From positions 99,311,845 to 99,375,844 of the forward strand of contig NC_080671.1 of the NCBI RefSeq assembly GCF_030247195.1: 64,000 nt of DNA. Direction: 5' to 3'. Position numbers and translations under genes: made by a program. This DNA is from Topomyia yanbarensis. Its lineage: Eukaryota; Arthropoda; Insecta; Diptera; Culicidae. Within the stretch, counting starts at the first letter, position 1, and the number at the start of each line of letters is the position of its first letter. The notes beneath the pieces were generated by a model. The model was not told the origin of the DNA. It saw nothing but the letters and a program-made list of their open reading frames with translations, and did no database searches. Positions 1-9,905 of this stretch are shown in pieces.

Positions 1-180
1 TTGTTTGTCAAGATCGCAAAAACTGAAGAGACCGTTCTTTCTTCTTTACTTCAAAAGATCTAGTATACGATATACCATGGAATTTGGAGTACTTCTTTGT
101 GAGTTGGTAGTCTCGATTAACCTCTGATCGTTAGCTAGTTAGTCTCCGCAGCGCTGTCTTCCTATATACCCTCCGTCTTT
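1..180. other. unassigned AT-rich sequence
   Basis: No motif, open frame or repeat end is recognised here. It lies just upstream of a transposase relic and may be the eroded upstream part of that element. Confidence 0.3.
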
Positions 181-532
181 TTGATCTGTATATTCCAATG
201 CATTGAATTATCAAGAATAACAAACCAGGTCGAAACGTGGCATAGCCAGTTGAAACTTGTTGGAGCACCGCATGTGGGAACATGGAAGACGATTGACGAA
301 CTTTGTTTGGACAGAAAGCTGGTAGTGTGTGGACGAATGTGTTCCTTGAATGAAATGTGGAGGAAGAACCGCACAGAGGAATGAATACGCTCAGATGAAT
401 GAACGACTCCGCAAATTCGTTAAAATTTTTAATACCTATGCAATTAATGAATATATTATTCGACGTCGGAAGCGGCGGCCTCTCGCAAGCAAACCTGTGA
501 TCCACTCGTTTGCCCGGATTACTCAAACATAG
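181..532 (+). pseudogene. MULE-type transposase C-terminal relic
   Basis: The frame from about 200 encodes a stretch with the order R-x-T-N-x-x-E-x-W-H-S, then L-V-G-A-P-H, then W-K-x-I-D-E-L. This is the layout of the C-terminal part of insect MULE-type (FLYWCH-associated) transposases, where a TNNxxExWH segment precedes an H-P-x-x-W-x-F-I-x-x-L helix. A second frame, 350-532, has an NERLRKFV segment that fits the helix usually found further downstream, so a frameshift appears to separate the two. The catalytic domain is missing and no terminal inverted repeats were found. Seen: the motif order and two overlapping frames. Inferred: family assignment. A chance match is possible because the fragment is short. 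Confidence 0.5.
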
Positions 533-551
533 GGGCTTTTTTTTAGTTTAA

Positions 552-613
552 GTCCGACGGAGCGGAGCGATGTCGGACAGCATTTGACATAAAGCGATGT
601 GGCGTAGCCACAT
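552..613. repeat. two short perfect hairpins
   Basis: GTCCGAC at 552-558 pairs with GTCGGAC at 572-578 around a GGAGCGGAGCGA loop. ATGTGGC at 597-603 pairs with GCCACAT at 607-613 around GTA. An outer pair, AAAGCGA at 591-597 and TCGCTTT near 620, encloses the second hairpin. The GC content contrasts with the surroundings. Function unknown; this could be the subterminal part of the adjacent MULE-like element. Confidence 0.6.
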
Positions 614-772
614 TAGGCGTCGCTTTCACTTATTTGTTCCATTACAGCAACGAGAAAGGTGTTGTAAATATTCAAAACATTATTATTGTAAGTTTTAAAA
701 AATCGTAAAAAGTCACCCTTCATTGAAAGTTTTCAGTTACAATCGCAATACATATTTATCATTCTCTTTGGT

Positions 773-1037
773 CCATTCGGCCTAATGACCCATTCGGCCT
801 AATGACTCATTCGGCCTAATGACCCATTCGGCCTACTGACCCATTCGGCCCAATGACCCATTCGGCCTAATGACCCATTCGGCCTCATGACCCATTCGGC
901 CTAATGACCCATTCGGCCTAATGACCCGTTCGGCCAAATGGCCTTCGGCCCAATGACCCTTTCGGCCTAATGGCAGTCGGCCTAACGGCATTCGGCCGAA
1001 CGACATTCGGCCTACCGGCTTTCGGCCTAATGACCCA
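773..1037. repeat. 17-bp minisatellite
   Basis: About 15-16 head-to-tail copies of a 17-bp unit, CATTCGGCCTAATGACC. The left copies are nearly identical. From about 930 the units shorten and diverge (for example a GCAGTCGGCCTAACG variant). No coding role is seen. Divergence rising to the right suggests the left part was amplified more recently. Confidence 0.95.
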
Positions 1038-1055
1038 GCACCGTTTATATCACCC

Positions 1056-2138
1056 TCGATTATATCACGGTTTTGTCTCGATTATATCACGCTTTTTCAA
1101 AAACGGACAAGACACACTACGTTTTGATCCAATTAAGACACATGTTGTGTCCTGGTACTATCAGGATTTTTTACAATTGATTTGCTTATTTACATGTAGG
1201 GTAATGAGCCTATTATTGGTTTTCGGATTACATATGATGAGGTCGGTCAAAAAATCGATCTTTTATATTCGTTTATCTTAAAGTACAGATTCTTAAGAAA
1301 GTATCTGAAAATCGGTATGTTTATAGATGTTTAAGCAGTAGAAGCAAAGTTGTAGCGCAGTTCCTTTACGTGAGAGTGGCGCGAAACTTTAAACGTGAAT
1401 AACCTCGAAATCATGTTTTACCAAAAACTTTGTTGCAGTGAATAGGATTGCCGAAATATCTATCGGCCGATTCCAATTTTAGTTTTAAATTCTTCGTAAC
1501 TTATTTGCCGTGTCCTCAAGGGGCCGTCTGGTATAACGAGTAAACAAATTGACTTCATTTTATTCACTTAATTGTTATCCACAAGAAAATCTACCAAAAA
1601 TAATGAGAAAACCAAAATACGCGATATGGTAGGTATGACGAGACATGCATTATTCTTGAATTACTGTGAATACTTTTCTTTTGAAAGGACAACATTAACA
1701 ATTGGAGATGGGACTATCTCTATGGATGTTGAAACAACGAAAACTGAATCGTAGTCTCTTCGAATACACTGATTTTAATATTCAAGATATTTGTCCAAAA
1801 CCTTAGCGTGCCAGATTCCGTCAAGTTTAGTTTTGGGTAGTTCAACAATTTTAAGAAACGGTACGGGATAGGTAAAGTGAAGCTGTGGAGAAAAATTATC
1901 CGCTGATGCCATACCATTTGACCCAATGCGTTGAACAAAGATGGCAGACGCTGCTCTAACCAACGGTTTTAAATGGGTATTGTGATAATAGAAATATGGC
2001 AAAAATAGGCAAAAAACTTTTTATTACTATTTGTTTATAGAAATACATGGGTTAATGCTTGAATGTATTTTTTTGTTTTGAATATATCACGCTTCAAATA
2101 TATCACGCTAAAATACAGACCGACCGTGATATAATCGA
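1056..2138. mobile_element. possible DNA transposon with TATATCACG ends
   Basis: TCGATTATATCACGGT at 1056-1071 has a perfect inverted match at 2123-2138. Extra copies of the TATATCACG core lie just inside both ends (about 1080-1090 and 2084-2108). This looks like a non-autonomous DNA transposon with repeated subterminal motifs. No clear target-site duplication was found and the interior has no recognisable transposase. It directly abuts the minisatellite. Confidence 0.35.
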
Positions 2139-2516
2139 AACATTACTGTACTTGGGAGTAGTACATCATACTCAACGTGCAACCTAAAGAAACTAAGATT
2201 ATAGTATGATTAATAACGACCACGCCCATGCAGGTCGATTTTGGGATGGGAAGGAATGTTAGTTCAACACTTTTCAGTGTCAGTGACTTTTATGACCGAG
2301 GAATTCTCTGCATCATCCACAAATGTCGCAGGATAGGATTGGTCTTAGTAGGTAGTGAGATTAATCGGGATATATCTTGGTAGATATTGTGATTTAGCTA
2401 AGTACTCACGCGCTTTGTCTTTACATTTTGTATCAAAGTTTTCAGGTGTGCGACCTCCAGTAGAAATATGAATGCCGTTCGAATAGGCATTTTAATAATT
2501 ATTCTTCCGCGGGGTG
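2139..2516. other. unassigned sequence
   Basis: No gene or element end recognised. Confidence 0.3.
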
Positions 2517-3363
2517 CACAGTGGCTGGAGGCTGGCCAAAACCTCAAAAAATTATTTTTGAAATATTGATATTTTCTATTTTTCCTAAATTTCTCATGTA
2601 TTGAATGAAGTATATTCAAAATTTTATGATAATTGGAACACGATTTTTAACATCAGTTTAAACGTAGCAAAATCCGGACTTTTTAATGATTTTCATTTCC
2701 GAAACCACAATTGCTCTGTTCACTTCAAATGCATGTTGCTCTTTTAATTTTGGTCCGATTTCAGCACAACTAGTTTCATTGTTTAGAGGAATGAAAGAAC
2801 TTGGTTAGCGATTAGAATATATTCGGTAAATTTGCTTGGAACTACGACTTTTTCGTTTAAATATGTTTGAGGTGGTCAGATCAAAAATACTGTACAAAAT
2901 TTCGGAATCATTTCGCAGCGGTCACATAGTATACATTCTATGGGAAATAACCTCTACTTTTCGAATATCATGGTCTCGTTCTGCGCCTAAGTGCGCAAAA
3001 AGTTTTAAGGAGATTTTGAAGCTTTGTTGCTGATATGGAGGCGCATGGTGTTTTGTGTAAAATAGTAGACAATCTACAGTAAACCAACACGTTATACAAA
3101 TTGATTTTAAAGTAGTGTTCTTCATTTTTTATGATATCGCTGACATTGGTGAACATTAACGGAAAATCTATCATGAAAACGGGATCATAGTTATAAGAAA
3201 GGTTCAATGACACTGTATGGAAAAATGTATTTAATATTTTACTTTTGACATCAAAAATGAGTTCAGTACCTCAAAATTAGCTCAAATTGTGATTTTCAGC
3301 CAAATTAGGTAACATTTGAGGTTTTGTCTTAAGATCCGCCACTTTTTAAGATCCGCCACTGTG
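2517..3363. mobile_element. possible hAT-like shell
   Basis: CACAGTGGCTGGA at 2517-2529 mirrors TCCGCCACTGTG at 3352-3363 with one mismatch, and AAGATCCGCCACT is repeated in direct orientation at the right end. CAGTGGC-type ends are common in hAT elements. The expected 8-bp target-site duplication is not convincing (GGGGTGCA against TGGGGCGT), so the call is weak. The interior holds no transposase. Confidence 0.3.
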
Positions 3364-4476
3364 GGGCGTTACATAAAAGGACAAAGCCGCGTGGAATATA
3401 ATAGAGACTATATGATTTTAGTAATATTTACGAAAGTCGCTTGCAATCAATTTCCGATAATTCAAAACGAGCAATTTTAACTCCGAACAGCAGACCATCG
3501 GGAGTATTGCTTCTTATTAACACTTCAATGATCATTTCCAAAGTTTGCAGTACAAAGCAAGCGTACAAAAAGTATAAAAGATATCCTAAATGAATGTGAA
3601 AAAATTCACTGCGAAATATTAATGACAAATTGGCATCTCCATTCTCCCTATCATACACGTTTCCATCATAATTGGGTTAAATGCCAAATTGCGAACGACG
3701 TTTATTATGCCCAATAAATATAATAAAGACAACGACAAGGGCTCTTGATCCATCGGCGGCCTAGAAGAAGAATGGATGGGAGAAGAGCTATCAAAGATAA
3801 ACTCAAGATTACTATGTTCCATACAAACCATTAGCAAAACATGGTTCAGTAACCGTGAACCGGTGAACTCAATAATAGTATGCTTTTGCTATCCCCTCGT
3901 TAATAGGCGTCAATAATTTTTAGAACGCGTCGACAGAATGCTATGGTTACGAATCAAATCAAAGTAGTAAACAATGTTGTTATGAAAGAAACGGGTAATC
4001 TATACGGACATTGAAATATAATATGGTAACAGTTACAACTAAGAAAATTCGAAGTTTAACATCTACTTGACATTGACGACTTTCGTTGCTGAAATTGCCG
4101 TGAAATGTATCAGTTGTTAGTTAGCCCACTAATTTACTAATCCAGTTATCAATAGCAAAAAGTTATATTCCTTGAGACATCACCTAATTACCGAACTTTG
4201 AAAACCTCGAAGTTTGTTTACTTTTCTGCCGAAAATTTCCTTCTTTTCGTAATTACTCATTGCCATAGATACGACGCAAAGATCGACGTTGTTGCTTTTT
4301 CGCAAAGCTTCGCTTCCGTTTATTATTGAGCTGTCACTCTGACGGTGAACCGGGTTCATCGAGGGGTCGCATTTAGATGTTACATTGGAAACATCGGACC
4401 ACATCTATCTAGAGTTTATCTTTGGAGCTTTATTGGCAAAGACTGACTACCATATGAGCGCTTCAAGCTCGAAGTA
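3364..4476. other. unassigned AT-rich sequence
   Basis: Only short open frames on both strands without recognisable motifs. No gene is called. Confidence 0.3.
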
Positions 4477-5208
4477 TCCCGGTCAAAAAAAATGCGGACG
4501 AACATGGGCAGGTGATTTAAACAGTTTGACGTTTGACTCCACTCGCCTGTGCTAATTGCCCATAGGAACAAATGCAATTTGCGAATGCGATTTAAAGGCA
4601 ATTTCAATACTTAGACAATTTTTCTGGCGGCTGAAATGGACTTGTTTTGTTTTGTTGGTTGTTTTTATCGTTTTTTCCAACATGGCGGTTCATGTTTGGC
4701 TTAAGCTTAAAATTGTTTTTTTTTAACAATTTTGTTTGATTCGTGTACTTTTGTTAAATTTTGTTTGTTTCGTGTACTTCATGAAGCCAACGAATGTGGG
4801 AAATTGTGGAATCGTGTGTAAGTATAGTAGAACAAGATCTCTGACCCAAAATCTTAATGATCGTCAGATTGTGGTAAGTTTTGGTGTGCAATATCAATTT
4901 CAGCATTGATTCTTCGAATAGTTTGGTTGTGTTTATGTGAGTAGATAATGAATCCGAAAATAAGTATTATTTGTAATTTTCATATTAGGCAACTAAGGAC
5001 GGTTAAATGTCGCGTTCTGTGGGCGTTTTGGGGGCGATTTAAAGGCAGGTAATGCGGCAAAAAAATGACGGCGGCAAACCGCCCAAATGTTGCATTTGAA
5101 ATAGCCCCCTAATTGCCAGCAATTTGCTGGCAAATTGAAGGGCAATTAGCGCATCCGAGTTGGCAAATTGCCCCCCGTTAGCCAGCAACTTGCCCTTTTT
5201 GACTGGGA
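4477..5208. mobile_element. mTA-like non-autonomous element
   Basis: TCCCGGTCAAAAA at 4477-4489 and TTTTTGACTGGGA at 5196-5208 form 13-bp inverted ends with one mismatch. The left flank is TA and the right flank TG, consistent with a decayed TA duplication. Subterminal GGCAATTTGC-like motifs recur near both ends (about 4540-4610 and 5100-5190). No open frame of note. Most likely a MITE of a Tc1/mariner-related family. Confidence 0.45.
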
Positions 5209-5441
5209 TGTGACGCAGAGTACTGCACTGGATAATTTTGAAGAAAGGACCAGGAGTGTGATTTTACGAAGTTTTAGCTCCTGATGGCCCTACATTTTCT
5301 GACAGAGTGAAGTTCTGTAATGTTCAAATGTTTACCACTGTTTAGGATAGCAAAAGTAGTACAAAGCTAATGTCAGACCTTCATGAGACCTCAAGAAGTC
5401 ACTTTTGGAGGTATTTGTCAATGTAGATTTGTCCGTAGATA

Positions 5442-5608
5442 CCCAAGCAGCACTTGTAACAAGCAACGACAGCGATTAGTTGCATAAGCAAAGGCTTTTA
5501 CACGTGCGCTTTTTGGGTTGCTAAACCATCGCAATAATGGTTGCCATATACCTTTATGTAACGAATTATGTTGCTGAAACTGCTAGTCAACAACTGGTGT
5601 TGCTCGGG
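5442..5608. mobile_element. 167-bp TA-flanked MITE
   Basis: The left end CCCAAGCAGCAC and the right end GGTGTTGCTCGGG are inverted repeats with few mismatches. Both sides carry TA (5440-5441 and 5609-5610). Size and TA duplication are typical of Tc1/mariner-type MITEs. The 13665-13907 element has related CCCGA(A/G)CAAA ends. Confidence 0.65.
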
Positions 5609-5793
5609 TAGTTCCAGATTTATAATAAAAACTGGCTTATTTTGACACATCTACAGTTCATATTACATCATACAGACTACTACTAGATTAAGTTAAATTC
5701 TGTTCTTAAAAATAGATTTTGTAATGTCGAAGTCAAGCGCAAAGAAAACATTATTGAATGGTCTGACACATGAGCTGAGCGGCTGGTTGTACG

Positions 5794-6090
5794 CAGGGTG
5801 GCCAGACCTACCGATTTATCGGTAGTCTTCCCTACCGATTCACAGACGAACAAGGCAAAACTACCGATATTTTGTTATTCCTACCGAAAACTATCGATTT
5901 TTATTGATTTTGGACACATCCTACTCAACATTCATTTTTTGGGTTGGATTTGGTCAGAGATCTGTGTTGTCAGTATTTTACAATTCTATGTCAATACTAT
6001 GTTTTTGGGACAACAACCCGGCCTACCGATAACTACCGATAAACTTTTAGTGACCCTACCGATATTAAGGAATTCTATCTGGCCACCCTG
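5794..6090. mobile_element. 297-bp MITE with perfect 13-bp ends
   Basis: CAGGGTGGCCAGA at 5794-5806 is perfectly inverted at 6078-6090. TGTACG flanks both sides (5788-5793 and 6091-6096), a 6-bp target-site duplication. The interior repeats a CTACCGATA-like motif at least six times in both orientations. The 107-codon frame across it reflects the repeats, not a gene. Superfamily uncertain: the CAGGG start suggests hAT, but a 6-bp duplication is short for that. Confidence 0.8.
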
Positions 6091-6121
6091 TGTACGGTTG
6101 AAGTCAAGCTCAGTTACATAG

Positions 6122-6480
6122 TCATGTAACAGGGTTAAGAGTAATAACATCATGTAAGTTAAGTTGCAACACGCACGGTTTGTGGTGATGGTCAATTTTT
6201 AAAATAGAATGTGGCATATCAATGATCTCAACGCAATCTGGCTTACTGACGAATGCCAAATCGAGAAGCCTACCATTCAGTAATTCATTTACTTGATGTA
6301 AACCAATGGATAGCAACGACTCTGTGAGAACAATTTCCTGCTCCAACGATGCAACGATAATGGGTAGCAATGTGTTTAAATCTTCGTCGAGAGTCCAGAT
6401 GTGGTTTGGAAGATGTACAAAGTTGGATCAGAGTTCATTAGGTGTGCTACACGTATATGGCACCCTTATCCCATTTGTAT
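6122..6480 (-). pseudogene. CR1-like LINE endonuclease, C-terminal fragment
   Basis: Read on the minus strand, the frame encodes GLHQVNELLNGRLLDLAFV followed by K-I-D-H-H-H-K-P. This is the end of the apurinic/apyrimidinic endonuclease domain of CR1/Jockey-like retrotransposons, where LLDLVFV and a D-H-H-P segment are conserved. Upstream residues up to about 6480 fit the preceding LPN...L-D-E-D-L region. In-frame stops mark it as dead. The middle of the endonuclease is missing, and the matching N-terminal part lies at about 7248-7370 on the same strand, so both are probably one element broken by deletion and insertion. Confidence 0.65.
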
Positions 6481-7091
6481 TGAACTGACACAAGTCAACG
6501 TCTCAGCGGGCACACAAATTGTGGCCCCACTGACAGTTTAAATTGTACTGCTTGTTTTGCTCGAAGCTCGATTTTCACTAGTCAGATACCGTACCGCATG
6601 ACTCAATTTTTAGACATTTGTTAAAAATCGAAAATATTTTATAGCTAATGGAAGGAATGTGTTGTTTTGGACATGTCGGTGAATAACAAAAACTTTATAC
6701 CATGGTGCACCAACAAATTAAAAGAACTCGACTATCACAAAATTGTGTAGAATAAAATTGATTCTGTTTATTGTACATCGACCCTAACGCGACGTTTTAG
6801 ATGTTGGCATAGAAATCATGGCGGCGTAGCAGATACCTACCTGGTGTGCTAACTGCAAACGAATAAAAACTTGTTCCAGTTTCTGGCAATCATCCAGGGA
6901 AACTGATTTGCACTTTAGTTATGTTTTCACAGCAACCACCACCACGGGTTAGTGTGCTTGTGGATATATTGTGATCACAGCGAAAAATTGAATACGAAGA
7001 TGGGAACTCTGAGTTTGCAATGTCTGATCGAAGCCATTAGATTTTACACCAACCGACATAACCCCACAAAATGAGCCGGATGAACATCGTT
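6481..7091. other. unassigned sequence inside a broken LINE
   Basis: This stretch separates the two halves of the minus-strand endonuclease. It has no recognisable coding content and probably includes inserted DNA, of which only the hairpin at 7092-7210 has visible ends. Confidence 0.4.
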
Positions 7092-7210
7092 TGACAATTC
7101 TCGGTGGTTTATTTACATGGGAGTTACGTGAGTTCGAATGTAACAGATGAGCACCCGTTGCACTCGCACTCACGCAACTGGCAAAGTAAACAAACCACCG
7201 AGAATTGTCA
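7092..7210. repeat. 119-bp full-length hairpin element
   Basis: TGACAATTCTCGGTGGTTT at 7092-7110 is inverted at 7192-7210. The pairing continues inward with few mismatches through a GTGAGTTCGAATGTAAC / GTTGCACTCGCACTCAC segment, so almost the entire unit folds on itself. No target-site duplication is evident. Probably a miniature foldback transposon. Confidence 0.8.
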
Positions 7211-7247
7211 ACCATGAACTACATTCATCATGAGTTCATTAGTGTCG

Positions 7248-8119
7248 TTATCTTGTAGAACTCAATGTTTCTGCCAACACTATCACACCGTAGTCGTAGC
7301 CCGAGAGTGAAATGTAATTTGTTTTGGTTCGTATACCTCTGGTATTCTGATAGTAAACAGTCAGGCAATTGGAAGGAAGCTGGGTTACTGGTTGAGTATT
7401 GTGAACAGGGAGTGGTAGCTGAGAATTATTATCAGCATTATAAATAGGTCTAGCGGTATGTTCAGCAATAAACGAAGCTTGCGGTTCGACTGGCTCAGCA
7501 TAACAGTGCGTTTCAAACATTGTTAGGCAGCTGTATGATGCGCTATGGAATGAGGTCCTGTTACACTCGGCCCTGCCGGTTACCAAAACTGCTGATTTGT
7601 GGCCCCTACACCATGGTCAGTAAACTCGCGAAATTCTACACCTTGCGGCCACGTTGAAGGAAGCATTGATTTCTCCCACAGTTCTGGTTTAACACCTACT
7701 TTGAAAGACACAAATGTCATCGTAGATATATGTCGGCTCCTCGGTTTTAAGCTTTTCACGACTACGTGGTCAGAGAGCAGACAGCCTTTGCCAACTGCGA
7801 GAATGTCCGTTTCTGTTACCTACGGTGATATTTTTGTCAGGTACACCTAGAATCTAGACGTCGGATGTTCAATTGTTGGTAGATTGACATTAGTCGTCTC
7901 CGAAGTACCACGGAGAACAGTCTCGGACGAATCTCATTTTTCATGGATAAGTCGAAGAATACAGTTGAATCAGAAGCATGCGAGATTGACACAGTTGGGA
8001 TAATACAAAGAGGAATTGATATTTTGTGCCATGTAATCGAAGTACAAGGACATAAAGCGGATTTGAGAATTGAGCTAAACAAGCCTCTCGAAATTTGCAA
8101 TTACTAACGGATTCAAGAG
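7248..8119 (-). pseudogene. CR1-like LINE: ORF1 end and endonuclease start
   Basis: On the minus strand from about 7800 to 7590 the frame reads F-V-S-F-K-V-G-V ... W-P-Q-G-V-E-F-R-E-F. This is the conserved end of the ORF1 protein of CR1/Jockey-like elements (a nucleic-acid-binding protein). Further along, about 7370-7248, the frame reads LTVYYQNTRGIRTK then V-I-V-L-A-E-T, the start of the AP endonuclease of ORF2, whose ET dyad is catalytic. The frame stops directly after this motif. Order and orientation match one element. Its upstream part is cut at 8120 by a younger LINE and should resume at 9367, but I could not recognise ORF1 sequence there. Confidence 0.7.
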
Positions 8120-8132
8120 ATCGCATCGGTAG

Positions 8133-8492
8133 TGGCTACATTCGATAATCCCTAAGGTATCGACGAAACCTTGGTTCAGGGGGATGGATGTGGGTCGGGA
8201 TTTCATTCGCGTGATGTCTCGGCTCATGTCCAATCACTACACGCTGGACGCACATCTCCGGCGTATTGGGCTCGTGGATAGCGGTATCTGCGCTTGTGGT
8301 AACGGTTATCACGAAATCGAACATGTTGTCTGGGCATGCGCCGAGTACTATTCTGCCAGATCTCAACTATTCGATTCCCTTCGGCCCGAGGAAGATCACC
8401 CAATGTCCCGGTTCGAGATGTACTAGCAAGCCGCGATATTTTCTACATGTCCCTTATATACACGTTCCTCAAAACCATCAATATCCAAATTT
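8133..8492 (+). pseudogene. LOA/I-like ORF2 C-terminus
   Basis: The frame begins in mid-domain and carries SRLMSNHYTLDAHLRRIG, then C-x-C-x(4)-Y-H-x-x-E-H-V-V-W-x-C. This is the cysteine/histidine segment that follows the RNase H domain in LOA/I-like non-LTR elements. Just after residue E-D-H-P the frame shifts by one base (about 8400). The continuation N-V-P-V-R-D-V-L-A-S-R-D-I-F-Y-M-S-L is in the neighbouring frame and ends at a stop near 8492. The N-terminus is lost through 5' truncation on insertion. Confidence 0.78.
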
Positions 8493-9366
8493 AAATGCCC
8501 CTATCTTTTCTCTTATCATTCCCAGAAGTGCCCTCTTCCGACTACCGTACCCCAACGATGGTTTGATACCACTCCAAGACGAGACAAAACATCTGTCGAA
8601 TGAACCAACAACACGAGATCTACAGTACAACATTACACACGCAGCGCGGTGTGTTCCCGATCCGTATCTGAGCCGTACTACGAAATCGTCTGGAGCAACC
8701 CCTGCCGGCTCGAGGAAAACCGCCCGGCGTCCCAATACTTGATAAATCCGTTCGAATTTGTAATCCTGGTCGTTGATTCCTGATGCCGGAAACTGAAAGT
8801 TTATATCCCCCCCCCCCCGTTCAGCCTTGTCCACCCTCTCTCCCATGTCTCTGATACACAGATGTATGTCTTCACCCCCTTCTCCCCTTGAATATCTTCC
8901 CAAAACTTATGTGCCCCCTATCTTCTAGTTTTAGTTGATCAATAATTAATCTCGTTAAGAAATGCACAACAGTACCACTACTTTAAAAAGAGCCCTAATT
9001 AATTCCCCTTAATCTTGAACCACTCTCTCTAGTTATTTCTAGTTAATAAGCTTGTAAAATGTTCCGCTTAGTTAATAATTAATTTCTCCTACAAACTCCC
9101 TTCTAAAAATCATAAAGTGAATTACAATACAAAGAACACACAAAATGACCCGTCCCCCAAATCTTACGAATATTATATTATACCCTCTTTTATATGTATA
9201 AATTAGCTGTAAAGTTTTTTTTTTTAGTTTCATTATATAAAACAAAATAATATTGAAATGTGTAACCCCCTAGTTTTAAGAAATTCAAAATGTAAAACAA
9301 TAAAAAAATGGCACCTTTAAGCTAACGCATGCATGCCTTATCAAATAAACAAATTGAAAAAAAAAA
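8133..9366 (+). mobile_element. 5'-truncated LOA/I-like LINE with 13-bp TSD
   Basis: ATCGCATCGGTAG at 8120-8132 is repeated exactly at 9367-9379. Between them lie the last about 120 codons of ORF2, a long 3' UTR, an AATAAA at about 9344, and a short A tract immediately before the right duplication. This is the signature of target-primed reverse transcription. The insert interrupts an older minus-strand CR1-like LINE. The 3' UTR includes a run of 12 C at about 8807. Confidence 0.88.
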
Positions 9367-9429
9367 ATCGCATCGGTAGGTACCAAAATCGATTTTTCAG
9401 TGGAAGGACTAAACTCATCGTATGGGTCA

Positions 9430-9905
9430 AGTGCATGCAACCCAAAACAATACGCAATCAACAATAATGGATTCGCTTTAGTGAAGTGTATGTTCACAGC
9501 CAAGCTGAACCATAAACACCCGTACTCCATCACCGACAACATTTTGTTTGGTACAGCCTGATCAAGTCTCCTGGGTGGGCACCCCACCATGTTTCGGTTA
9601 TTGTACGGAGAAAGTTGATCCAATTCTACTTCCCCACACCTCCTTGTCCTTTCCTTCCGCTCAGGAAATGATGAAAACACAGGGCAAGCCACAAATCCCC
9701 GACTACATACGGGGGACGTGCCATTTAAGCCAATATATTCTGATTCCTGAGAGTAGATCCGGTGAAGGTCGCCAGCACGTTTATAGTCCAGTATCTTCAC
9801 TGGTTGATGCATGGGGTCTTTAAAACAGTAGATCCGGTGAAGGTCGCCAGCACGTTTACAGTCCAGTATCTTCACTGGCTGATGCATAGGATCTTTAAAA
9901 CATCC
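9430..9905 (+). mobile_element. LINE 3'-UTR fragment
   Basis: The stretch around 9630-9750 (CAAGCCACAAATCCCCGA ... ATATTCTGATTCCTGA) is clearly related to 14340-14440 (CAAGGCACAAATTTCCGA ... ATATTCTGGTTCCTGA). At 14.3 kb that sequence directly follows a LOA/I-like ORF2 on the plus strand, so it is probably a 3' UTR of that family. The 213-codon minus-strand frame over this region is best read as an artefact of the UTR. Confidence 0.5.
9753..9902. repeat. 75-bp tandem duplication
   Basis: Two head-to-tail copies beginning GTAGATCCGGTGAAGGTCGC at 9753 and 9828, differing at only a few bases. They lie inside the LINE 3'-UTR fragment. Tandem units in 3' UTRs are common in several LINE clades. 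Confidence 0.95.

Noticed and set aside
131..526. 131-codon minus-strand frame
   Set aside because: It is opposite to the MULE-like motif, which explains the sequence better; no domain is visible in the minus frame.
5798..6121. 107-codon plus-strand frame
   Set aside because: It is almost wholly inside a MITE with perfect ends and reflects the CTACCGATA repeats.
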